From positions 1 through 31,103 of the forward strand of contig JAPLNJ010000693.1 of the NCBI GenBank assembly GCA_026692885.1: 31,103 nucleotides of DNA. The letters are read 5' to 3'. Numbering within the stretch: the first letter of the stretch is position 1; every line of letters starts with the position of its first letter. The notes below the pieces were generated by a model that did no database searches, was not told where the DNA came from, and worked only from the letters and a program-made list of their open reading frames with translations. Of the stretch, positions 24,299 through 31,103 are shown piece by piece. A program made the position numbers and the translations under genes. The stretch is from Planctomycetota bacterium. GTDB taxonomy: Bacteria; Planctomycetota; Planctomycetia; Pirellulales; Pirellulaceae.

Positions 24299-27200
24299 TC
24301 AGGACCAACCGCTTCCCTCAAATAGGTAGTCAACCGCCGACACGTCGAGCGTGTTCGTGCCGGCCTCGTGCTTGGTGGCTTTCACGTAGTCGAACCCTTC
24401 GCCTCGCACGGTTGCCAGGGGAGTCGTCAGTAGGTACCAGTTCGACCGCCCTTGCAGCGCGTCGTTTCCATTGGAGTCGTACAGATAGGACCGATCGTAC
24501 CCACCTCGCGTAGCGGACGCAAAGTAGTGGTCGAATCCCTCCGCGTAGGCATCGAATCCCGCACCCTGAAAACGGCCGCCTGGGTAGTCGAAGGTAAACG
24601 TGTCGTCGCCTGCGGAGTCGACCATCGTCGCCGTGTCCGTCCCGCCCTTGGTGGCGTAGGCATACGTCTTCTCAAAACCCTCCGCGTACAGGTCGATACC
24701 GCCACCCTGCAGCCGGGCCCCGTTGGCCACACCGTCGAACGCGAACGTGTCGTCGCCCGCCGAGTCGTACAACTGCGCCGTGTCCGTCCCGCCCTTGGTG
24801 GCGTAGGCATACGTCTTCTCAAAGCCCTCCGCGTACAGATCGATGCCCGGGCCTTGCAACCGCGCCCCGTTGGCTTTGCCGTCGGCCAGGAACAGGTCGT
24901 CGCCCGCCGAATCGTACAGCTTCGCCGTGTCCACCCCGCCCTTGGTGGCATAGGCGTAAGTCTTCTCGAAGCCCTCGGCGTACAGGTCGATGCCCGGGCC
25001 CTGCAAACGCACCCCGTTGGCCTTGCCGTCGGCCTGGAACAGGTCAGCGCCCCCCGAATCGTACAGCTTCGCCGTGTCCGCCCCACCGCCCGTGGCATAG
25101 GCATAGGTCTGCTTGAAGCCCTCGGCGTAGTAGTCGAGATTGGCTCCCTGCAACCGCGAACCGTTGGCCTTGCCGTCGGCCAGGAACACATCGTTGCCGG
25201 CCGAGTCGTACAAGAGCGCCGTGTCGCTGCCTCCCAGCCGGGAATAGCTGTAGACTTGGGTGAAGCCGGTCAGTGAATTGTTGAAGTTTGTCCCCTGCAG
25301 ACTCACGCCGGTCGGTCGAGCGCGGAAGGTATCGTCGCCTGCCGAATCAAATAGGAACGCCTGGCCGCCGCTGTAGGCGAGGAGGTTGACCGTTTCGGCG
25401 CTCTCCAAGTTGACGGTATAGCCCAGACCCGTGATCGTACCGCGCGTTGGGTGGAGGGTCGCGGCCAGGCCACCAGTCCAGTCGGTCAGTGTGGCCGTGT
25501 CGTGGCCCCCGGCGGCGTCCACATTCACCTCCAACTTGACGCTGGCTGGTATCGCGTAGGAAATGCCATCCAGGCGGAGGGTGTGAGACGGGGGGGCGAC
25601 GCTGGAGAGAGACTCGAAGGCCCACACCTCGTCGCTGGGCGTGCCGGGCACGGCAACCTGGACGGTCGTTTCGCCCGGGAGCAACGGATTGACCGCGAGC
25701 TGAATTGGCTGGAGCGGCTTGTTGACGTTGAACGCCGCGGGATACTGGCCGCCGTAGACGATGATCTTGCCGTTGGGTTCCACGGCATCCGCGGCCGCCT
25801 GGAGGCTCGCGAAGGCGTTGTCGCCGAAAGCCAAACCGGCCGGAGACGAGGCCGCCGGCGTCGCACCGTCTGCCGTGCCCGCCCAACGGTCGTCCACGTA
25901 GACTGCCCTCGTGAACGTGACCTCATCCAAGGACACGGCGTAGGGAGACTCGGCGTAGTTCCCGTCGAGTTGGACGGCGATGGACATTTGGGGCGGCGTG
26001 CTCGTATCCGGGGCTGGCGGAACCGAGATGTCGAGTTGGTGGCGCTGGCCGTCGACGGTAAAGCTCTGGTAGTACGTTGCGCCGTTGCGAATCTTCCCGC
26101 GCAGGGTCAAGGTGTGCCATTGCTCTCCCACGAGGCATTGGGAAATCGAAGGTTGCAGAGCGAGCCATCGCTCGGTCTGGGGCTGGCTGGGATCCCAGTA
26201 CCGCCATTGGGGCGCTGCGTCGTGGCCGTTGCCCACGTTCTCCCACTGCAGGGCCCACTCGTAACGTTGGGAATCGACCCAGGTGTTCATCGAGAACTCA
26301 ATCGCTTGCACAATCGCGGGTGGTTGCGAGCTGTCGCAGGACGACGCGGGGCTGAACTGGAAAGGAAAAGTGACCGCGAAATCAACCGCATTGGGCTCCG
26401 GCTGGAACAGGCGATAGACGTAGGCATTGGAGTAGGGATCTCCGCCGGTCACGGCGAGCCGCAGCGAATTACTATCCAGCGATGGCGTGGGCACATGGTC
26501 CAGTTCCCACGTCGGCGAGCCTTCTACATAGACACCCCAGTCATCCGACGTTTCCTCCAAATGATCGATGCTTGCGGAAGGCGGATTAAGGGGTGCGTCA
26601 TTGCCAGCCATGGCCGGGAACAGGGTCATCAACGCCCGCTGGATATGGGGCTGACTCATGAACAGACTCGGCACGAAGTTGTGCGACAGATAGTTGTCGA
26701 GCATTAGCGCCAGCGGCCCCTGGTCGATGGCAAACCCCGTGACGTTGGCCCACGGGCCGCTGGTACGCAGCAAAGTGACTGAGCTGGAACCGCCTGCCTC
26801 AATGGCATCCGCGACGTCGGCGTTGTAGGCATCGGCATAACCAAACCGCGGGTGGAGCAGGCCCAGTTCCGTGGCCCGCCACAGCGAGTCGGTCGCTCCG
26901 AACCAAGCGTGCTCGATGGCGCTGGCCGAACCGTAGACCGTAACCGTGCCGTCTTCCAGCGGCTGAACTTGATCGAGCGTGACCTTGTCGATTTCCACGC
27001 CATTGCCGTCGCCGCAGCTGACGGTCACCGTCACGAGATGGTTCCCGGAGTGAAACGACGGAGGCCGCGCACCCAGCGGCGGGCTGATCTCAAAGCTGTT
27101 CCAGCCGGCACCGAAATTCCCGGTGTCCTGCGCCTGGAAGGAACCGATCGTGGTCCCATCGACGGACACGGTCACCGTTTCCAGCGGACCGTCGTTGTCG

Positions 27201-30200
27201 TTGCTATAACGTACGGATAATTCATACGCGCCGTCAGCGGTCAGGTTGACCGACATCGTGCGTGCCTCGCCGCTGTGCAACCCGACGGTCTGACCGCCGG
27301 AAGCGTTCGTCCGAGAGTTGATCGAACCGTCGCCCGTGCCGGCCTCGGCTTCCAGCGTGTAGGTGGTGCCCAGCCAGCCGGCGTGCCGCGCCAGGGCCGC
27401 CGTGGGGGCGGCGTAGGCGTGGTAAGCGTCCAACGGTCCCTCCGCTGCACTCAGTCCCCACAGCCGCGCGTCATTGCGCCAGGTGGCGCGGTCCAGCGGA
27501 TTCTGTTCGACGTAGGCGCGGGTCGCTTGCACCGCAGCCTGCGTGTTGGCGAAGAAATCGATCGGGGTCGTGGGTTGATTGTCGAGTCCCAAACGCTGGG
27601 TGTCGAGCCAGACGCTGGCGAATTCGTCGGTGAACAACGAGCCGGGAAACGTCCGCACAAAATCGCCCCCCGCCTTGTCCCGAATCATCGCATCCCAGAC
27701 TTCTCGACCGAGTCGGTGATCGGGATTGGGCGAGCCCATGGCCAGGAGCGCCAGGAGGAGACCCTCATCCGTGTAGAAGTCGAGCGTGGCGGGCTGTTCC
27801 ACGCCGCCCTCCGGTTTGCTGGAGTACTGGCCGGTGCCCGCGGCATCATTCAGCAGGAAACGGCCCCATTTCCCCGTGTCGTCTCGCGTTTCGTTGGGCT
27901 TCCAGCCCAGGTAGAACTGGTTCGAGGCAGGGTTCAGCATGAAGCGGAAATCGACGCGCCCGTAGATCTCGTTGGCCAGCTGTCGAATCTCCGTTTCCAC
28001 ACCGTTCGCGGCGTCGAAGTACTGACCGGCCGTGACCACGCCCGCCAGCGCCAAGGCGGTATCGATGGAACTGAGCTCGACCGTGTTCTGCGACTCGTCC
28101 TGGGGAGTCGCGGTGAAGTCGAAGTTCTGCTTTCGCAGCCCGTCGATGCCCAGGAAATGATAGAAGAAACCTTGGTAACCGTTGGTCCCGACACGACCGG
28201 GTCCCTGCGGCTGGTCGCGCAAGACACGCAGCAGGTCTCGAACCCGCGCCGCCGCGTCGGCGCGAGTCAAGTAGTCCTGTTCTGCGTCGACCACGTAGGA
28301 TGTCAGTTGAAACCCGGCGCCGCCGACCGTCTCCAGATCGGCGAACGTCGACCGATCTTGGATCATCCCGCCGGTGCGCGGGTCGGTGGACGCCCAGTCC
28401 ACAAAGTACTGGGAGCTTGCGCCCCGCGCCAGGTTGAGGAAGGATTCCTCGAAGTAAGGGTTCAAGCCGAGACCGGTCGGGGCGGCCGCGGCGGCGACGT
28501 CCGGGTAGACGCCGTTGGCATCGATCAATTGCAGATTGTCCACGAGAAAGTGTCCGGTGTCCGGATTGACGACATTGTCTCCGACGTTCTCCCGTTCCAC
28601 GATCAGCGTACAGAGCGATACTCGCTGCCAGTTGAAGCCCGCCGGGTTGCCCTGGCCTGCCAGCGAGTGATCGAACCCGCCCGGCACATCGACCGAAATC
28701 GTCTGCCAGGCGCCGCCGGCGGGATTGATCGTGCGCCGCGTGAATACATCGAAACCGGCCTCGTCCTGCAATTGAATCTTGAGCGTAACCGGTGCGGACG
28801 AGGCCAGCTTGACATCGAACTGCATCCGCTCGATGCTCCTGCCGGACATGGTTCCGAAGCCGCGGTAGATGTCCGTCATGTCCAGGTAGTAGTTGGGAAA
28901 GGCGGTCGTGCTCGCCGGCTGCACGCCGCTGCCGTCCAGCGACACCAACGTATCGGTCAAACCGAACAGCGAGGTGAACACGCCGGCAAACGATTCGGCC
29001 GGCGCTCCGGTGAAATCGAAGTTCAGATCCAGGCTCCCGCCCGCGGTGCCATTCGACTCGGACGATAGACCGGTCTGCATCGTCCCCGCCGTCGATTCGA
29101 CGGCGCCCGAATTGCCGGCGAAGTAGTTGGAGCCGAGATCCGACTCGGTCACCTTGTTGTTCCAGTCGTCGACGACGAACAACTTGCCGGTGGCCTGCGT
29201 TGGGATTTCCATCTGCGGCAGCATGGGATTGATCCCGGCCGTGGCGAAATACGTCCAGGCCGTCGCGCCGACGTGCAGCCGAGCGTCGTAGATGGCCCCC
29301 AACGGAACATCCTGGAGCGTGTCCCGACTGGCCGCCACGAGGCCCCGGCCGTCGCCATTCGGGTGCGTCGAGCGAACCTCCTGTAATTGGCCGACCAAGG
29401 ACTCGTAGTCGGCCTGCTTCCTCCACAGGGACGCCACGACCGCGCCTTGGGCGGTCCCTTCCAGCCAAACAATATTCGGCGTGGAATGGTCGCTGTAGGT
29501 CAGTCCGCTTAGGCTGCCGTCGACAACCTGGAGATGGTCCTCGACCCAGTTTGCGACTCGGCTCCAGTCGATGGCCTCGGCGTACTGGGGAAAGCGGGCG
29601 AGTGTGAGCAGGGACCAGGTCTGGGCGTCCAACGGCACGGAATCCGTGTTGAGCGTGTCGCCCACGCCGGTCCCGGTCCAGAACTTGCCGCCGACGGGGT
29701 CGTACATGTGCATCACAAAGTCGCCCGCGTAGGTCGCCCGGGCCACGAAGTCCGCCTCGCGGGCGTCGTGTTGCAGAGATAACAGGACGGCGATGCCACG
29801 ATTCAGGGCAAACAGGTCGATGTTATGCTCTGTGGCGCGCCAAGTGCAGGGCAACCCGTCCCCGTCATATCCGCCCCGGTATCCCTGCCACGCCCCATTG
29901 TCTTTCAGGTTGTTCTCCGCCCAGTTGCTGATTTCAATCGCCCGATCCAGATAGCCCGCCACGCCAGTCTGGCGATAGGCATCCAACAGCGCCAAGCCGA
30001 ACCAGGCTTGGTCCCCCAACGTCCGCTTCTGCGTGACGGGCACTCGCGGCGTGCCGTTTTCCAGCAGGACATGCCCGCTATTGCGGTCGTTGGAATACGA
30101 CCCGTCGGCGAGCTTCGTGGCGACAATCGCGTCCGTGACTTGCCGCGCCATCTGCACCGAACTGGCATCGCCGGCGGCAAACAACGCCTTGATCGTCAAT

Positions 30201-31009
30201 GCCGAATCATACAAAAACGAGCGGTTGGGGTAGATCCGAGCGTCTCGATAACCGAGGTCTCCACTCGCTGGGTCCCCGTACTGGGCGCGGTACGAGACGG
30301 GCACGCGCAGCGGATCGAAGCCATCCGTATCGACGCGCACTTCGTCCACCCAGAACGTCCGGCCGCCGTCGTTGGCGCCGTCGCCGATGACGAATTGCAC
30401 GGCGTGCAGATCGTGAGGTTTCAGATTCAGCCCGGCCAGGTCAATGCCGAAGTCCTGCCACCCCGTGGACAGGTCGATGGGGACGCTCTTGACCAGTTGC
30501 CAGCCGCCTCCTGCAGGCACCTTGAAGATCCGCACTTCAAGATCCTGTCCGGCCGTGTCGCCCTTCGCCAGGAACCGCACGTACCGGGCGAGTCCGAACT
30601 CCGGGATGTCGCGCGGCCGATTGGTCTGGCCCTCACCCAGCCAGAACTGAAACCAGCCGTTCGCACCGGTCCCGTTCCAGGTGGCCCGCAGGCTGGTGAC
30701 CCCCTGGCCCGCGTTCGGATCATTACCGTCCAGCGTCATGGCCGAGGTCTGCAAGTCACCGTAGGTGCCTCCCGCCCAGGAGTTGGAATACAGGTAGACC
30801 ACAGGCTGTCCGGCATCCGCCGCGTTGGGACTCCGATTGCCCCAGTCCACGGACTGCTGCAGGAAGGCGATACCAGGGTCCACCGACAGCAAGCGGCGGT
30901 CCTCCAGGGGTTCGATGCGAAGCGCGCGACGGAAGCGTTTCGCCCCGCGCTTCGCAACACGCACGCAACGACGGTTGGCCCAACGGGACAAGACAGCGGT
31001 GGGACTCAT
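24299..31009 (-). CDS. Giant LEPR-XLL secreted glycosidase-like protein C, GH144/glycoamylase-like with 49-aa repeat module
   Basis: This 2236-aa protein is predicted to be exported; IEPLEDRRLL is at residues 32-41. Domains in order are a jelly-roll carbohydrate-binding-like domain (about 68-235), a first alpha/alpha barrel (about 240-605, with YPNRSFLYDSALTIKAL and WRATEHNIDLFAL), a second jelly roll (605-840), a glycoamylase-like barrel (PF10091/GH144 type, from about 850, with RTGGMIQDRS and LWGLSAAEGPLDAYHAYAAP), an inserted CBM35/CBM6-like domain (about 1213-1350), and the rest of the barrel (FGYADAYN, AIDQGPLALMLDNY). A lectin-like domain and the beta-helix entry sequence follow, then the pre-repeat domain, 49-residue repeats and cap (GRSNWYLLTTP). 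PF10091 enzymes include endo-beta-1,2-glucanases; the substrate here is unknown. AAGGAG lies 7 nt before the ATG. Confidence 0.9.
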   Translation of the reverse strand: MSPTAVLSRWANRRCVRVAKRGAKRFRRALRIEPLEDRRLLSVDPGIAFLQQSVDWGNRSPNAADAGQPVVYLYSNSWAGGTYGDLQTSAMTLDGNDPNAGQGVTSLRATWNGTGANGWFQFWLGEGQTNRPRDIPEFGLARYVRFLAKGDTAGQDLEVRIFKVPAGGGWQLVKSVPIDLSTGWQDFGIDLAGLNLKPHDLHAVQFVIGDGANDGGRTFWVDEVRVDTDGFDPLRVPVSYRAQYGDPASGDLGYRDARIYPNRSFLYDSALTIKALFAAGDASSVQMARQVTDAIVATKLADGSYSNDRNSGHVLLENGTPRVPVTQKRTLGDQAWFGLALLDAYRQTGVAGYLDRAIEISNWAENNLKDNGAWQGYRGGYDGDGLPCTWRATEHNIDLFALNRGIAVLLSLQHDAREADFVARATYAGDFVMHMYDPVGGKFWTGTGVGDTLNTDSVPLDAQTWSLLTLARFPQYAEAIDWSRVANWVEDHLQVVDGSLSGLTYSDHSTPNIVWLEGTAQGAVVASLWRKQADYESLVGQLQEVRSTHPNGDGRGLVAASRDTLQDVPLGAIYDARLHVGATAWTYFATAGINPMLPQMEIPTQATGKLFVVDDWNNKVTESDLGSNYFAGNSGAVESTAGTMQTGLSSESNGTAGGSLDLNFDFTGAPAESFAGVFTSLFGLTDTLVSLDGSGVQPASTTAFPNYYLDMTDIYRGFGTMSGRSIERMQFDVKLASSAPVTLKIQLQDEAGFDVFTRRTINPAGGAWQTISVDVPGGFDHSLAGQGNPAGFNWQRVSLCTLIVERENVGDNVVNPDTGHFLVDNLQLIDANGVYPDVAAAAAPTGLGLNPYFEESFLNLARGASSQYFVDWASTDPRTGGMIQDRSTFADLETVGGAGFQLTSYVVDAEQDYLTRADAAARVRDLLRVLRDQPQGPGRVGTNGYQGFFYHFLGIDGLRKQNFDFTATPQDESQNTVELSSIDTALALAGVVTAGQYFDAANGVETEIRQLANEIYGRVDFRFMLNPASNQFYLGWKPNETRDDTGKWGRFLLNDAAGTGQYSSKPEGGVEQPATLDFYTDEGLLLALLAMGSPNPDHRLGREVWDAMIRDKAGGDFVRTFPGSLFTDEFASVWLDTQRLGLDNQPTTPIDFFANTQAAVQATRAYVEQNPLDRATWRNDARLWGLSAAEGPLDAYHAYAAPTAALARHAGWLGTTYTLEAEAGTGDGSINSRTNASGGQTVGLHSGEARTMSVNLTADGAYELSVRYSNDNDGPLETVTVSVDGTTIGSFQAQDTGNFGAGWNSFEISPPLGARPPSFHSGNHLVTVTVSCGDGNGVEIDKVTLDQVQPLEDGTVTVYGSASAIEHAWFGATDSLWRATELGLLHPRFGYADAYNADVADAIEAGGSSSVTLLRTSGPWANVTGFAIDQGPLALMLDNYLSHNFVPSLFMSQPHIQRALMTLFPAMAGNDAPLNPPSASIDHLEETSDDWGVYVEGSPTWELDHVPTPSLDSNSLRLAVTGGDPYSNAYVYRLFQPEPNAVDFAVTFPFQFSPASSCDSSQPPAIVQAIEFSMNTWVDSQRYEWALQWENVGNGHDAAPQWRYWDPSQPQTERWLALQPSISQCLVGEQWHTLTLRGKIRNGATYYQSFTVDGQRHQLDISVPPAPDTSTPPQMSIAVQLDGNYAESPYAVSLDEVTFTRAVYVDDRWAGTADGATPAASSPAGLAFGDNAFASLQAAADAVEPNGKIIVYGGQYPAAFNVNKPLQPIQLAVNPLLPGETTVQVAVPGTPSDEVWAFESLSSVAPPSHTLRLDGISYAIPASVKLEVNVDAAGGHDTATLTDWTGGLAATLHPTRGTITGLGYTVNLESAETVNLLAYSGGQAFLFDSAGDDTFRARPTGVSLQGTNFNNSLTGFTQVYSYSRLGGSDTALLYDSAGNDVFLADGKANGSRLQGANLDYYAEGFKQTYAYATGGGADTAKLYDSGGADLFQADGKANGVRLQGPGIDLYAEGFEKTYAYATKGGVDTAKLYDSAGDDLFLADGKANGARLQGPGIDLYAEGFEKTYAYATKGGTDTAQLYDSAGDDTFAFDGVANGARLQGGGIDLYAEGFEKTYAYATKGGTDTATMVDSAGDDTFTFDYPGGRFQGAGFDAYAEGFDHYFASATRGGYDRSYLYDSNGNDALQGRSNWYLLTTPLATVRGEGFDYVKATKHEAGTNTLDVSAVDYLFEGSGWS
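24491..25219 (-). repeat. 147-bp tandem repeat array in gene C
   Basis: On the minus strand full units begin at 25219, 25072, 24925 and 24778, followed by a 141-bp variant at 24631 and the cap at 24490-24302. A degenerate unit precedes them (25360-25220). Adjacent units are identical over 48 bp (24629-24676 and 24776-24823), including synonymous positions, which points to recent duplication or gene conversion. Confidence 0.9.
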
Positions 31010-31016
31010 GGCCAGG

Positions 31017-31022
31017 CTCCTT
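31017..31022 (-). promoter_or_regulatory. Ribosome-binding site of gene C
   Basis: The minus strand reads AAGGAG here, 7 nt before the ATG of gene C. It supports the chosen start, which also places the LEPR-XLL motif near the N-terminus. Confidence 0.75.
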
Positions 31023-31042
31023 CGGCTCCGGGGAGAAAGGAT

Positions 31043-31103
31043 GGCGAGCGGCAGGAAATAACTTACCCATGGGTCGGCCTTGTCAGGCCGATCGGGACGG
31101 TCT
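31043..31103. mobile_element. Palindromic MITE-like element, copy 2, cut by window end
   Basis: The 26-bp arm ggcgag...ttaccc at 31043-31068 is identical to the arm of the copy at 24131, in the same orientation. The interior matches too, with a few changes (atgggtcggccttgtcagg in place of gtaggtcggcctttccagg). The right arm lies beyond the window. It sits 34 bp upstream of the gene C start, where it could affect its promoter. Confidence 0.7.

Noticed and set aside
18696..25219. CRISPR array
   Set aside because: The 147-bp units are contiguous, without unique spacers, and stay in frame as protein-coding repeats in three genes.
27275..29068. 597-aa open frame on the + strand
   Set aside because: It lies wholly inside gene C on the other strand, where the C frame shows clear domain motifs. 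The translation has no recognisable family; long antisense frames are expected at this GC content.
24131..31103. Composite transposon carrying gene C
   Set aside because: No transposase is present, the elements are short palindromes, and the second copy is incomplete in the window. I kept only the recombination hypothesis.

Overview
The window looks like part of a planctomycete chromosome, probably from the Pirellulales side of the phylum. Three very large predicted secreted proteins each begin with a LEPR-XLL-type motif (LEPLEARELL, LEYLEDRTLL, IEPLEDRRLL), an N-terminal signature typical of planctomycete exported proteins. The DNA is GC-rich and carries many small palindromic repeats. No rRNA, tRNA, CRISPR array, transposase or phage gene was recognised.

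Positions 2-15023 hold a polysaccharide biosynthesis cluster, all on the + strand. It opens with the 3' part of wecB (UDP-GlcNAc 2-epimerase). A 655-bp gap follows, filled with nested inverted-repeat elements. Next come a small acyl carrier protein, a KAS III-like ketoacyl synthase, an AAC(3)-like N-acetyltransferase and a polysaccharide deacetylase. Then come a Wzx-type flippase, an O-antigen-polymerase-like membrane protein, a GT4 glycosyltransferase, an AsnB-type amidotransferase, a second GT4 enzyme and a SAM methyltransferase. The last two are a PglC/WcaJ-type phosphoglycosyl transferase and a DegT-family sugar aminotransferase. Most of these genes overlap or nearly touch. Together they can start a lipid-linked sugar, extend it, decorate it (amino, acyl, amide, methyl), flip it and polymerise it.

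Positions 15030-31009 hold three giant secreted proteins, called A (1528 aa, + strand), B (1221 aa, - strand) and C (2236 aa, - strand). A starts 6 nt after the aminotransferase stop and so looks like the last gene of the cluster. All three share a module: a domain of about 100 residues, an array of near-identical 49-residue repeats (core YDSAGDDTF...ADG.ANG...DLYAEGFEKTYAYA), and a cap of about 63 residues containing GRS(N/D)WY. Around this module A carries six 100-residue beta repeats, an unassigned helical domain and a Calx-beta-like domain. B carries two copies of a PKD-like plus lectin-like unit. C carries two predicted alpha/alpha-barrel enzyme domains; the second is glycoamylase/GH144-like and appears to be split by an inserted carbohydrate-binding domain. 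My inference is that these proteins bind, trim or organise a matrix polysaccharide, perhaps the one made by the adjacent cluster, and that the repeat module is their common attachment or assembly part.

Mobile-looking DNA without transposases is prominent. The wecB-ACP gap holds one palindromic element with a perfect 9-bp target duplication inside a second one. A different palindromic element of about 111 bp lies just downstream of gene C, and another copy, cut by the window end, lies just upstream of it.
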